The notes under the pieces were generated by a model. That model was not told the origin of the DNA and searched no databases. It saw only the letters and a list, made by a program, of their open reading frames with translations. A stretch of 53,556 nt of DNA from Chromatiaceae bacterium. Lineage in GTDB: Bacteria > Pseudomonadota > Gammaproteobacteria > Chromatiales > Chromatiaceae. Position 1 is the stretch's first letter. Each line of letters starts with the position of its first letter. The stretch spans positions 1 through 53,556 of the forward strand of contig JACDZG010000044.1 in NCBI GenBank assembly GCA_013426805.1, given 5' to 3'. This document shows positions 8,288 to 17,095 of this stretch, piece by piece. The position numbers and the translations under genes are program-made.

Positions 8288-10124
8288 GGGCGCGCAGCCA
8301 CTGCTCCAGCATGACCAGCACCCACAGCATGACGCCGTAATAGCCCGCGTGCTCGCCCGCGTGCCGGGCGCGCAGCCAGTCGATATAGGAGGGATTGATG
8401 ATGCCGCGCTCACGCAAGGTACCCAGGCTGTCCACTGCCAGGGCCTTGAGCGGCGGGTACTCGGCCAGCCACAAACCGATCGGCACGCCGAAGCCGTGCT
8501 TTTTCTTGGTGAGAATCGCGGGCGGGAGGAAATCGGCCAACGCCTCCTTGAAAAACCAGCGCAACTGGTTGTCCTTGAGTTGGATCTGGGGCGGTACCCC
8601 GGCCGCGAAGGTCATCAGACGCTCATCGAGCAGCGGATAACGGACGTCGATCCCCGCCAGTTCGCAGGCCTGGCTGACCTTACGCAGATCGTTGTCCGCC
8701 AGGGTGATCTTGAGGTCGAGATGCATCATCCGGTTGACGATGGCACAAGAGGCGGTGCGCTCGTAACAGGCGCGCTGACTCGCCAAGGGCGCGTCCGGAT
8801 CGACCCGCGCGAGGAAGCCGGGGTCGAAGATTTCGGCAAGCGGCGTACGGTGCAGGAAGTTGTAAGTCTCCAGACGATCCGGCAAGGGGATGCGGGCCTG
8901 CTCCACGTAGCGCTTGAACTTGCGCAGTCCGGGAACGGCACTCAGACCCGGAATGCCGGCGAGCGGGTCGACCAGCCCGCGACGCAGCCAGCCGGGTACA
9001 TTGGCGTAGATCTCGAAAAGCTGTTGGGTGGCATAGCGGGTATTGCCGCCGAAAATCTCGTCACCGCCGTCACCGCCCAACAAGCGCTCCATGCCGTCGG
9101 CCCGGGCATAGCGGGCGCACAAATAGGCCGGCACGATGGATGCGTTGGCGAAGGGCTCATCGCAATAGGCGGCCACCAGCGCAATGGCCTCGAGCAACTC
9201 CTGCGGCTGGACCTGGTATTCACGCGCGTGCGTTGCGAAGTGGCGAGCCGCAAGACGCGCATCATCGCGCTCGTTGAAACCCGCCGCGGCAAATCCCATC
9301 GAGTAGGTGCGCACCGGTGCACCGCGCAATTGGCGCAGCGTACCGGCGACGGTGGAACTATCGGTACCGCCGCTCAGGAAACAGCCGACCGCGGTCGGGT
9401 CGGGTCCGGGAGCCGCCGCGGCCCGCTCCACCACCAGGGGCAGCAGCCCGCGAAATTCGCGCTTGAGATCGGTCAGCGCGGCCGGGTTGTCGTCCCGATA
9501 CGGCATCTGCCAATAAAAAAACGCATGTCGACCCAGCGGACCGAGATCGATGGCCTGGGCCGGCAGCAGCTTCTCAACGCCTTGGTAGATGGTGCCCGGA
9601 CTCGGGACGACATGACAGTACAGATAATCGAACAGGGCCTGGTCACTCAGGTTCGCCTGAAAATCGGGGAGCTCGCGCAGCGCGGACAGTCGGCTGGCGA
9701 AGACCACGCCCGCACCGCTGCGCCGGAAATAGAGCGGCCTGATGCCGGCCCGATCCACGGCCATCAGGATCTTCCGGCGGCGCAAATCCATGACCACCAG
9801 ACCGAAGCTGCCGTGACAGTGGCGCAGCAGCGCATCGCCCTGGGCGTGATAGCGTCGGGCCACCGCCTCCGCGTCTGCCGGCACGGTCGGCGCGGAATCA
9901 GCCGACAGCATGACCGGCTCGGTGAGACAGACCACCAGCGCCCCGTCCGCATGGACCTGCCCAGCTCCGCCCAGGGTTGCCGCATGTCCGCTCAGGTCGC
10001 GGATCAGACCAGCACCCTTGATGTCAGGTGCACCGCCGCGGCAGCGGCTGAGCATCCGCTCGAGGATGCGATCCGAGGCCGGAGCGTCGGCGATCTGCCC
10101 TATCCAACCGCATATGGCGTGCAT
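8271..10124 (-). CDS. Asparagine synthetase-like ATP-dependent amidotransferase (617 aa)
   Basis: The C-terminal half is the ATP-pyrophosphatase synthetase domain with the PP-loop SGGTDSS and the conserved GGDGGDEIFGGN and DVRYPLLD motifs. It would activate a carboxylate and transfer ammonia. The N-terminal Ntn glutaminase domain is recognisable (FGLVVMDL, RAGIRPLYFR), but the protein starts MHAICGW. Cys is residue 5, not residue 2 as needed for the N-terminal nucleophile. Either the glutaminase is inactive, processing is unusual, or the ammonia comes from elsewhere. Homologues outside free Asn synthesis modify surface polymers. The gene is first in a two-gene unit with the ion channel. Confidence 0.85.
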   Translation of the reverse strand: MHAICGWIGQIADAPASDRILERMLSRCRGGAPDIKGAGLIRDLSGHAATLGGAGQVHADGALVVCLTEPVMLSADSAPTVPADAEAVARRYHAQGDALLRHCHGSFGLVVMDLRRRKILMAVDRAGIRPLYFRRSGAGVVFASRLSALRELPDFQANLSDQALFDYLYCHVVPSPGTIYQGVEKLLPAQAIDLGPLGRHAFFYWQMPYRDDNPAALTDLKREFRGLLPLVVERAAAAPGPDPTAVGCFLSGGTDSSTVAGTLRQLRGAPVRTYSMGFAAAGFNERDDARLAARHFATHAREYQVQPQELLEAIALVAAYCDEPFANASIVPAYLCARYARADGMERLLGGDGGDEIFGGNTRYATQQLFEIYANVPGWLRRGLVDPLAGIPGLSAVPGLRKFKRYVEQARIPLPDRLETYNFLHRTPLAEIFDPGFLARVDPDAPLASQRACYERTASCAIVNRMMHLDLKITLADNDLRKVSQACELAGIDVRYPLLDERLMTFAAGVPPQIQLKDNQLRWFFKEALADFLPPAILTKKKHGFGVPIGLWLAEYPPLKALAVDSLGTLRERGIINPSYIDWLRARHAGEHAGYYGVMLWVLVMLEQWLRAHGHTS

Positions 10125-10242
10125 CGCTACTCCCGTGGGGTGGCGGCAACTTCCGGGCGGGGACTGAAGCGCATCCCGCCGCGGCGAAGCCGTGAGCGGA
10201 TTATACCCCTGGGACCTGGTGTCCAGACCTGACCTTGGTGTA

Positions 10243-10265
10243 GGGGCGGGTTTGCAACCCGCCCC
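10243..10265. repeat. REP-like palindrome, GGGCGGGTT type
   Basis: The arms GGGGCGGGTT and AACCCGCCCC pair around a 3-nt loop. It sits between the divergent asparagine-synthetase-like gene (start 10124) and the haem-protein gene (start 10399). It therefore does not follow any stop codon, which argues against a simple terminator role. It matches the 5849-5877 copy. Confidence 0.65.
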
Positions 10266-10398
10266 GACGCGATGACCACGTGCAGCCGCGACACCCGCCG
10301 CATGAGATTCCGCAAAGCCCCGGTAGCCAGAACCAGTCACACTCCACCGCTGTCTCAAACTACCTTGATCAACCCTATCGACACAATGGAGTTTTCTC

Positions 10399-11007
10399 AT
10401 GACCCACACCCTGCTCAGCGTGATCGCCACCCTGTTTGCCGCCGGGGCACTCGCCGCGGAGTCCCCCGCGGCGCCAATGGCGCCGACGGCTGCCGCGCCC
10501 GCCGCAAACCCGTTGGCCGAGGAAGCCAAGTCACTTGTCAAGGAGTTCGCCGGCACCCTGAAAGGTGAGCTGGAGGCCGCCATGAAGGCCGGCGGGCCGA
10601 CCAAAGCGGTCAGCGTCTGCCAGGCCCGCGCACCGGCCATCGCGGCCGACATCGCCGCCCGGTCCGGCTGGGCGGTCGGACGCGTCAGTCTCAAGACGCG
10701 CAATCCGCAGCTCGACACACCGGACGCCTGGGAACAGCAGGCCCTGACCCGTTTCGATCAACGCCAGGCGGCGGGCGAGCCGGTCGATACCATGGCCTTC
10801 GCTGAAGTGGTACAAAGCGACGGGGTCAAGCAGTTCCGCTTCATGAAAGCGATTCCAACCGGTGAACCCTGTCTGGCCTGTCACGGCAGTTCAATCACCC
10901 CGGAAGTCGTCGCCGCACTGGATCAAGCCTATCCAGAAGACCGGGCGCGCGGTTATGCTGTCGGTGATGTCCGCGGGGCCGTCAGCCTGAGCAAAACGAT
11001 CGAGTAA
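10399..11007 (+). CDS. Periplasmic single-haem protein, DUF3365/Tll0287-like
   Basis: A signal peptide (residues 1-20, cleavage after LAA) and Ala/Pro-rich linker precede a DUF3365 domain. A single c-type haem site, CLACH, lies at residues 158-162 near the C-terminus. Tll0287-type proteins bind one c haem in a PAS-like fold and are thought to serve redox or gas sensing. The length of 202 residues fits the free-standing form without a kinase. The mature protein would be periplasmic, needing cytochrome c maturation genes from elsewhere. It is followed after 117 bp by the repeat-motif protein and a flavoprotein on the same strand, suggesting a loose cluster. Confidence 0.85.
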   Translation: MTHTLLSVIATLFAAGALAAESPAAPMAPTAAAPAANPLAEEAKSLVKEFAGTLKGELEAAMKAGGPTKAVSVCQARAPAIAADIAARSGWAVGRVSLKTRNPQLDTPDAWEQQALTRFDQRQAAGEPVDTMAFAEVVQSDGVKQFRFMKAIPTGEPCLACHGSSITPEVVAALDQAYPEDRARGYAVGDVRGAVSLSKTIE

Positions 11008-11124
11008 GCGCGTTCCGCGTCGATCCGCCCCAGCGGGCCCTATCCCAGGCTGCCGATGCGCACCTTCGGTATGGCCCGTTGGCGCGATGACGGCAGGGGC
11101 GCGCTGCCAAGAGCGAGTGGAACC

Positions 11125-11658
11125 ATGTCCGACGAACGCTTCGATCTCAGTTACCTGGGTCTGATCGCACCAGGCGCCGACCCTGAGCAAGTCCGGCGGC
11201 GCCTGCGCGCGGTCTTCAAGCTGACCGACAAGGGCACGGAGCGTCTGTTCACCGGCCGGCCCGTCATCGTCAAGCGCGCCGTTGATTTCGCCACCGCAAC
11301 CCGCTTCGAGAAGATTTTTGCTCACGCCGGGGCCACGCTGACCATCGCCCGAGTGGAGGGTCCGAGTGGACCGGACAGCGACGACGCGATGACCGCGGCG
11401 GACGCACCCGCACGGGTGCGCACCATCGACACCGAGCATTTGTCCCTGACTCCACAAGGCGGTCATCTGGAGGAACCACCGGTCGGCGGCGGACCGGACC
11501 TCGACATCAGTTATCTCAGCCTAGTGCCGGGTGATCAGTGGACCCTGGCGGACTGCGCGCCTCCACCCACGCCCACCCCGGAACCGGACATCAGTTACCT
11601 CAGCCTGGCACCTGTCGAACCACGGGTCGAAGGCAATACCGATCCACAGTTGGATTAG
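11125..11658 (+). CDS. Protein with repeated DxSYLSL motifs (177 aa)
   Basis: The start at ATG 11125 is chosen because the protein then opens MSDERFDLSYLGL, matching its own later repeats. The motif D-[IL]-S-Y-L-[SG]-L occurs at about residues 7-13, 127-133 and 155-161, with a weaker form (DTEHLSL) near residue 100. Between them, residues 15-80 form a folded domain that may resemble small ligand-binding domains (LRAVFKLTDKGTERLF), and the linkers are Pro-rich. There is no signal peptide or membrane segment. I do not recognise the family. It is encoded 8 bp upstream of a protoporphyrinogen-oxidase-like flavoprotein and is likely co-transcribed with it. Confidence 0.75.
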   Translation: MSDERFDLSYLGLIAPGADPEQVRRRLRAVFKLTDKGTERLFTGRPVIVKRAVDFATATRFEKIFAHAGATLTIARVEGPSGPDSDDAMTAADAPARVRTIDTEHLSLTPQGGHLEEPPVGGGPDLDISYLSLVPGDQWTLADCAPPPTPTPEPDISYLSLAPVEPRVEGNTDPQLD

Positions 11659-11666
11659 CAATCGAG

Positions 11667-12881
11667 ATGACCAAGGACTTCGACCATATCGTGATCGGCG
11701 CCGGCATCAGCGGGCTGGGTGCCGCCCATTTTTCGGCCCGGCGCGGACTCGGCACCCTGGTGCTGGAGTCGTCTCAACGCGTCGGCGGCTGCATCAAGAC
11801 TCACCCGTTCGCGGGACTCGATGGGTTCTGGACCGAGGCCGGCAGCCACACCTGCTTCAACAGTTACGGCAACCTGCTCGGCATCATGGACGATCTGGGT
11901 CTGACCGCCGCGGTCCAGACCAAGACCAAGGTCGGCTACCGGCTCTGGCAAGACGGCAAGCGCCGCACCATCGGCTCCGCCCTGCATCCACTGGAGGCCG
12001 CGGTCTCGCTGCCGCGCCTCTTTACCACCCCCAAGGAGGGACAGCGGGTCGCCGACTATTACAGTCGGGTCCTGGGTCGACGCAACTATCGTGACCTGCT
12101 GCGCCACGCCTTCCAGGCGGTGATCTGCCAGGACGCGGACGACTATCCCGCGGAGGCCCTGTTCCGGCGCAAGCCGCGCCGCAAGGACGTCATCAAGGCC
12201 TTCACCTTCGCGAATGGACTGTCCAGCATTCCCCGGGCGATTGCGGCCCAGGAGCGCATTGAGGTGCGCACCGGGGTGAACGTCGCCGCCGTCACCCCCA
12301 CTGCGGACGGTTTCCGGATCGACCTGGGCGATGGCACCGCGCTCACCTGCGCCTATTTGACGCTGGCGGTCCCGCCGGACCAGGCCGCCCGACTGCTGCC
12401 GGCCGGTTTCGCCGCCGCACGGCAGACGATCGCCGCCATCGCCATGGCGGAAATCGAGACACTGACCCTCGCCTTCCGCGTCAGCGACCTGCAACTGCCG
12501 CCCCTGGCAGGCCTGATTGCGGTCGGCGGCAGCTTCTACTCGGCGGTGTCGCGCGACTTCCTTCCGGACAGCACTTATCGCGGGTTTGCCTTTCATTTCC
12601 GTCCCGGCGAACTGTGTCCGAAGGAACAGGTGACTGTCGCCTGCGCGGCACTCGGCGTCGATCCGCGGCACATCGCCGCACAGGGGGAAACCCACAACCG
12701 CCTGCCGGCCCTGCGGGCCGGTCACGCTTGCGTGGTGGCCCGGATCGATCAGGCGCTGGCCGGCAGTCGGCTCGCAATCACCGGTAACTGGTTCCTCGGG
12801 GTCTCCATCGAGGACGCCTTGACGCGCAGCCGTCGGGAATTCGATCGGCTGTTCGGCCCCGAACCCAACGCCAGTCGCTGA
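11667..12881 (+). CDS. FAD-dependent amine oxidase / protoporphyrinogen oxidase-like protein
   Basis: The N-terminus has the dinucleotide-binding motif IVIGAGISGLGAAHFSARRG with an acidic residue closing the Rossmann unit (LVLESS) and the following RVGGCIKTH motif. Both are typical of the HemY/monoamine oxidase flavoproteins. The C-terminus has the FAD-contacting GVSIEDAL segment. At 404 residues it is shorter than HemY (about 450-470). Substrate is uncertain: protoporphyrinogen IX or another amine- or carotenoid-like compound. The start ATG 11667 follows the upstream stop by 8 bp, implying co-transcription. Placement after a haem protein is compatible with tetrapyrrole metabolism but does not prove it. 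Confidence 0.75.
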   Translation: MTKDFDHIVIGAGISGLGAAHFSARRGLGTLVLESSQRVGGCIKTHPFAGLDGFWTEAGSHTCFNSYGNLLGIMDDLGLTAAVQTKTKVGYRLWQDGKRRTIGSALHPLEAAVSLPRLFTTPKEGQRVADYYSRVLGRRNYRDLLRHAFQAVICQDADDYPAEALFRRKPRRKDVIKAFTFANGLSSIPRAIAAQERIEVRTGVNVAAVTPTADGFRIDLGDGTALTCAYLTLAVPPDQAARLLPAGFAAARQTIAAIAMAEIETLTLAFRVSDLQLPPLAGLIAVGGSFYSAVSRDFLPDSTYRGFAFHFRPGELCPKEQVTVACAALGVDPRHIAAQGETHNRLPALRAGHACVVARIDQALAGSRLAITGNWFLGVSIEDALTRSRREFDRLFGPEPNASR

Positions 12882-12940
12882 CCGGATCGGATCGAACAAG
12901 GCGGCGAGACCCGAAGACGCAGCAGAGGATTGGTCCGCAA

Positions 12941-13480
12941 ATGCACTCGTCAACACTCGTACATGGCGCGCGCTTCGGGCTCATCGCCCTGATCGCCCTG
13001 ATCGCGATGGTGCTCGCCCATTCAGCCGCGGCGGACATCATCGGCAGCGTGGGGACCAAGTTCAAGTTCATGGGACCGAACGACAAGATCGTCGTCGAGG
13101 TCTTTCTGGACGAGGATCTCCCCGGGGTCGCCTGCTATCTGAGCCGGGCCAAGACGGGCGGGATCTCCGGGGCCGTCGGGGTGGCGGAAGACACCTCGGA
13201 TGCGGATATCGAGTGCACTCAGATCGGCCCCATCACCTTGCCGGAGGACATCCGTAGCGGGAAGCGCAACGGCGAGGAGGTCTTCAGGAAGCGCACGTCA
13301 CTGCTCTTCAAGACGCTTCAGGTCGTCCGGTTCTACGACGCCCCGCGCAATGTCCTGGTCTATCTGACCTACAGCGACCGGATCATTGAGGGCTCACCCA
13401 AGAACAGCGTGACGGTGGTGGCCATTGCGCCCTGGCAAACACCGATCCCGGCACCCACGGCACCCCAGAACACCAAATGA
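12941..13480 (+). CDS. creA: CreA family periplasmic protein
   Basis: Length 179. A long hydrophobic signal segment containing a tandem IALIALIAM precedes cleavage around AAADIIG. The mature part matches CreA in order: IGSVGTKFKFMGPNDKIVVE, DPxxPGVxCYLSRAKTGG-like segment, SDADIECTQIGPI, and KTLQVVRFYD. CreA is a conserved periplasmic protein of unknown function. The stop overlaps the next start in ATGA, so the downstream oxygenase-like gene is probably translationally coupled. Confidence 0.9.
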   Translation: MHSSTLVHGARFGLIALIALIAMVLAHSAAADIIGSVGTKFKFMGPNDKIVVEVFLDEDLPGVACYLSRAKTGGISGAVGVAEDTSDADIECTQIGPITLPEDIRSGKRNGEEVFRKRTSLLFKTLQVVRFYDAPRNVLVYLTYSDRIIEGSPKNSVTVVAIAPWQTPIPAPTAPQNTK

Positions 13481-14052
13481 ACGGGGCGCTGGATCAGGAC
13501 GGTTTGTCCGAAGCCGCGGCCTTCCGTCCCTGGGTCAACGCGCGAATACAGCGCTGCGTCCTGCCGGAGGCCGCTGCCGTCAATGCCGCTATCCTGACCG
13601 CTTTCCAAGCGTTGACACCGGAGTCTTTCGACCGGCGCAGCCATCTCGTCGGCGGGCGCTATGAGAACCTCTACCTCGAGCGGGCGCGGATGCCGGCTCT
13701 CGCGCCCGTACTCGAGCACGCGCTGCATTGCGCCGCGATCATCCTCGACGAACCGGTGCGCGGACTGCGCTGCGGCTTCTGGTTCAACGCCGCGGGACCC
13801 GGCCACCACACCAGCGAACACACGCACGACGAGTGCGATGAGCAACTCTCGGCAGTCTATTATGTTGACGCGCCGGCCGACTGCGGCGATCTGATCCTTT
13901 ATGACGGCCCACTCACCGTGCGTGTCAGGCCCGTCGCCGGCGCGCTGCTCTGCTTCCCCCCCAACCTTCCGCATGCGGTGGAGCCCAATCGCAGCGGCCA
14001 ATTGAGGCTCTCGATCGGCATCAACGTCGGACCATTACCCGCGGACCCATGA
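13477..14052 (+). CDS. Putative 2-oxoglutarate/Fe(II)-dependent oxygenase
   Basis: The second half of this 191-residue protein has the double-stranded beta-helix pattern: HTSEHTHDECDEQLSAVYYV, then GDLILYDG, then LLCFPPNLPHAVEPN with a following basic residue (LRLSIGINV). An HxH/HxD-type iron triad with distal His and Arg/Ser fits the 2OG-FeII_Oxy_5-like group. The start shares ATGA with the end of creA. No signal peptide is present, so the enzyme is cytoplasmic and its pairing with the periplasmic CreA is by gene order only. The substrate is unknown. Confidence 0.65.
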   Translation: MNGALDQDGLSEAAAFRPWVNARIQRCVLPEAAAVNAAILTAFQALTPESFDRRSHLVGGRYENLYLERARMPALAPVLEHALHCAAIILDEPVRGLRCGFWFNAAGPGHHTSEHTHDECDEQLSAVYYVDAPADCGDLILYDGPLTVRVRPVAGALLCFPPNLPHAVEPNRSGQLRLSIGINVGPLPADP

Positions 14053-14099
14053 ACCCGGCGGCTGGCCTCCTCACCCCGCCACACGACATAAGGCCCACG

Positions 14100-15431
14100 A
14101 TGTCTTATCGCCTCCCTCTCGACGCCTGGCTACTGCTCCCGATCCTGCTGATCGTCGCGCCCGGTCCGTGCACCGCGGCGGACACCAGCCCGATCGTTCT
14201 GGAAGCGCCGGCCGCCGACCAACCAATGACCACCGGACCCGCGCCAGGTAAAGCCGACGCCGGCGCGGATCTGTGGCAGCGCACCCGCACCACCGCCGAA
14301 CATTGGTGGCAGCGCTCCCGCGACGTTGCGGGGCAAGCGGCCCAAGACGCCCGCGGCATTCTCAGTCCGCAACCGATGGGATTCCCGCAGGTTTGGGAGC
14401 AAGTGGTCCCCAAGCTCGAAGACACGCTCGTCCTCGAGGACCGCCACGCGGACTTGCCCGACAGTGCCTGGATCGGCAAAGACAAGGCATCCAATCAGGC
14501 CGAGATCGATGACCTGCTCGATGATGCTGTCGCCATTCTTTCCAGCTCACCGGTGCAGCAATTCCGCGAGCGCATCCGCGCCATCCAGACCGAAATCGAA
14601 GCCGCCCGCGCGGCCATCGCCGGTTATCGTCAAAGCCGTGTTTCCGCGCCCAGCGAGTCGACCATCAAACGGACGGTCGCCGACTACGACCGGCTGATCG
14701 TCGACAAAGAACAGCAGATCGCGCAACTCACCAAGCGATTGGGCGAGGTGAAGCGCGAATTCGCAACGGCGGTGCGGGCATTGGGGGTGGAACTGACTGA
14801 CGAACAGGTTGAGTTCCTGCTGTCCACCGTGGTCGGCGACAACATGGTCGACCTCGGCATCCTGTTTGATAACGTCAAATCCATCACCAATCAGCTGGAG
14901 ACCCTGGTGGCACAGAGCGGCGAAGATCTCCAGAGCGCCCGCCGCTATTACGGCATGTACGTGGTCCTGCTGCGCGCGCTCGAACGGATGCACGTGAAGA
15001 TCGAAGAGGCCATCGGCGAACAGTACATTCCACAGATTGATTCGATCATCACCCGCGCGCAGCAACTCAGCGGCGAGACCCGCGAACTGCTGCGCACCTC
15101 ACCGACCAAGGGCGATCTGCTTGCCGCCAACCTCGAGGCCCAGCGACTCACCAGTGATGCGGCCGGCATCTATCGCCAATACCTGAGCGATCAGGCGAAT
15201 CAGGTCGGCAAGGCCCGGCGTGAATTGGCAAAGGATATCGCGGCGGCCTGGAACACCTATGAAACGGTGCGCGTCTCCGGAGAATTGGTCGGGCTGGTGA
15301 AATCCAGCCGGCGGCTGCTGGAAGGGCTGATGAACCGCCAGGTCCCGGCACTGCGACCATTCGAGAACCTGGAGATGCGCCGCGAATTTGAAAAACTCAC
15401 CGACCAGCTCAGAGTTAGCGCGCCAGGCTGA
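14100..15431 (+). CDS. Exported coiled-coil protein (443 aa)
   Basis: The start is ATG 14100, with AAGG about 10 nt upstream. The earlier ATG at 14049 would put 17 extra residues before the signal peptide. Residues 10-26 are hydrophobic and end in TAADT, a signal peptide. A Pro-rich linker follows, then a helical region with WQRTRTTAEHWWQRSRD. From about residue 150 to the end the protein is almost entirely charged heptad-like helix, with a short hydrophobic region around VGDNMVDLGILFDNVKS. I do not recognise the family. It is probably periplasmic or outer-face anchored. It lies 331 bp upstream of the pilU pair on the same strand; a link to pili is only positional. Confidence 0.7.
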   Translation: MSYRLPLDAWLLLPILLIVAPGPCTAADTSPIVLEAPAADQPMTTGPAPGKADAGADLWQRTRTTAEHWWQRSRDVAGQAAQDARGILSPQPMGFPQVWEQVVPKLEDTLVLEDRHADLPDSAWIGKDKASNQAEIDDLLDDAVAILSSSPVQQFRERIRAIQTEIEAARAAIAGYRQSRVSAPSESTIKRTVADYDRLIVDKEQQIAQLTKRLGEVKREFATAVRALGVELTDEQVEFLLSTVVGDNMVDLGILFDNVKSITNQLETLVAQSGEDLQSARRYYGMYVVLLRALERMHVKIEEAIGEQYIPQIDSIITRAQQLSGETRELLRTSPTKGDLLAANLEAQRLTSDAAGIYRQYLSDQANQVGKARRELAKDIAAAWNTYETVRVSGELVGLVKSSRRLLEGLMNRQVPALRPFENLEMRREFEKLTDQLRVSAPG

Positions 15432-15762
15432 TCCGCAAACAGGCCCTGGGGCCGCGAGGTCGACGCGGTGGACGCGCCATCGCGTCACCGCCGAGATTCC
15501 CGACCCAACTGCCGGGGCGGCGATGCACTCCAGCCTCACAGCAGCGGGCGGACCTAGCTCTCATTTTCCGAAATATCCCGGAAAACGTGCGTCGCAATAG
15601 AATAAATAATTGATTTCTATTAGCTTCACCAAGACTCGGCAGGTTGCTTAATCCGTCTCATGCGGCTATCGTTGGAAGGGCACGTGCGGCAAAGATCGGC
15701 CGCTGTCGGGCGACGCGCAAGCGCACAAAGACGTCAGGCTACGACACAAGGCACCGTACCCC
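15432..15762 (+). other. Intergenic region upstream of the pilU pair
   Basis: The first 120 bp hold no gene. An imperfect hairpin with 7-bp arms TTTTCCG and CGGAAAA (15564-15570 and 15579-15585) may terminate the upstream gene, though no U-run follows. Next comes an AT-rich patch at 15596-15621 with 7-bp inverted arms AATAGAA/TTCTATT, unusual for this GC-rich DNA and a likely promoter or regulator site for the downstream ATPase genes. No specific operator was recognised. Confidence 0.4.
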
Positions 15763-17076
15763 ATGGACCGCCAAGAAGCAGCAAAATTCATGCTCGACTG
15801 CCTTCGCACCATGCTGGCCCGCAAAGGGTCCGATCTGTTCATTTCCGCGGAGTTTCCCCCGGCGTGCAAGATCGACGGGCGGATGACACCGCTGAGTGAT
15901 CACGCCCTGACCGGGTTACAGACCAGTGTGCTGGTGCGCGCCATTATGAACGACCGTCAGGTGCGGGATTACGAGGCCCATAAGGAGTGCAACTTCGCAA
16001 TCAGTCCGCAAGGGATCGGGCGCTTCCGTGTCAATGCCTTCATCCAGCAGGGACTCGCGGGTGCGGTGCTGCGCACCATTACCAGCCGCATCCCGGAACT
16101 GGATGAGCTGAACCTGCCGCCGATCCTGAAAGACCTGATCATGACCAAGCGCGGGCTGATCCTGGTCGTCGGCGGCACCGGCTCGGGTAAGTCCACCAGC
16201 CTGGCGGCCATGCTCGGCCACCGCAACGCCAACAGCTTTGGTCACATCATCACGATCGAAGACCCGGTGGAGTATGTCCACCCGCACCGTAACTGCCTGA
16301 TCACCCAACGCGAGGTCGGAGTCGACACCGAGAGCTGGGACGCCGCCCTGATCAACACCCTGCGCCAGGCCCCGGACGTCATTCTGATCGGTGAGATCCG
16401 CCAACGCGAGACCATGGAGCACGCCATCAACTTCGCGGAGACCGGCCATCTGTGTCTCTCCACCCTGCACGCCAACAGCGCCAATCAGGCATTGGACCGC
16501 ATCATCAATCTTTTTCCGGAAGAGCGGCGGGTGCAACTGCTGATGGATCTCTCGCTCAACCTCAAGGCGGTGATCTCCCAGCGCCTGCTGCCCTGCACGA
16601 ACGGCGGGCGCATCGCGGCGATCGAAATCATGATCAACTCGCCGCTGATTCAGGACCTGATCTTCAAGGGCGACGTGCACGGTATCAAGGGAATCATGAA
16701 GAAATCACGGGAACTCGGGATGCAGACCTTCGATATGGCGCTGTTCGACCTTTACGAATCCGGCAAGATCAGCTATGAGGATGCGATCCGCAGCGCCGAC
16801 TCGATGAACGAGCTGCGACTGGCCATCAAGCTGGAGGGTCACGAGTCCCGCGGCAAGGATCACTTCGCGGACATGGATGCCTTCTCGATTGTGCCGGAAG
16901 GTGACGAGGGCATCACCGACCCCGTACTGTTCGGTGCGCCGCCGGCTCAGCCGGCGGGATCCGAAAGCGACAGGGTATCCTACGCGCCAGGCGAGACGAC
17001 CGCCGGACACGCGGCGGAGACGGCCCATCAGGCGGCGATCCATCAGCCCGGCATCGCCAAGGTACAGGGCACCTGA
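15763..17076 (+). CDS. pilU: PilU-type type IV pilus retraction ATPase
   Basis: PilT/PilU ATPases form hexamers at the inner-membrane base of type IV pili and power retraction. The N-terminal domain has the family pattern KGSDLFISAEFPP. The Walker A is GGTGSGKST (residues 137-145), followed by the Asp box (ITIEDPVEYVH), Walker B (DVILIGEIR) and His box (STLHANSANQALDRIINLFP). The KECNFAISPQGIGRFRVNAF and ETGHLCLSTLHAN segments match PilU more than PilT. The length of 437 exceeds the usual 380 because of a poorly conserved 70-residue acidic/Pro tail. It is followed after 19 bp by a second paralogue. Position is independent of any pilT in this window. Confidence 0.9.
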   Translation: MDRQEAAKFMLDCLRTMLARKGSDLFISAEFPPACKIDGRMTPLSDHALTGLQTSVLVRAIMNDRQVRDYEAHKECNFAISPQGIGRFRVNAFIQQGLAGAVLRTITSRIPELDELNLPPILKDLIMTKRGLILVVGGTGSGKSTSLAAMLGHRNANSFGHIITIEDPVEYVHPHRNCLITQREVGVDTESWDAALINTLRQAPDVILIGEIRQRETMEHAINFAETGHLCLSTLHANSANQALDRIINLFPEERRVQLLMDLSLNLKAVISQRLLPCTNGGRIAAIEIMINSPLIQDLIFKGDVHGIKGIMKKSRELGMQTFDMALFDLYESGKISYEDAIRSADSMNELRLAIKLEGHESRGKDHFADMDAFSIVPEGDEGITDPVLFGAPPAQPAGSESDRVSYAPGETTAGHAAETAHQAAIHQPGIAKVQGT

Positions 17077-17095
17077 GCCCGCGTGAGACGCCGCG

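Noticed and set aside
8190-10232. 680-residue plus-strand ORF
   Set aside because: Antisense of the asparagine-synthetase-like gene, with long His/Arg/Gln-rich shadow composition.
15673-15687. Sigma-54-like TGG-N9-TGC upstream of pilU
   Set aside because: Spacing fits but the -24 and -12 flanks are poor compared with the 47181 site; chance is likely in GC-rich DNA.
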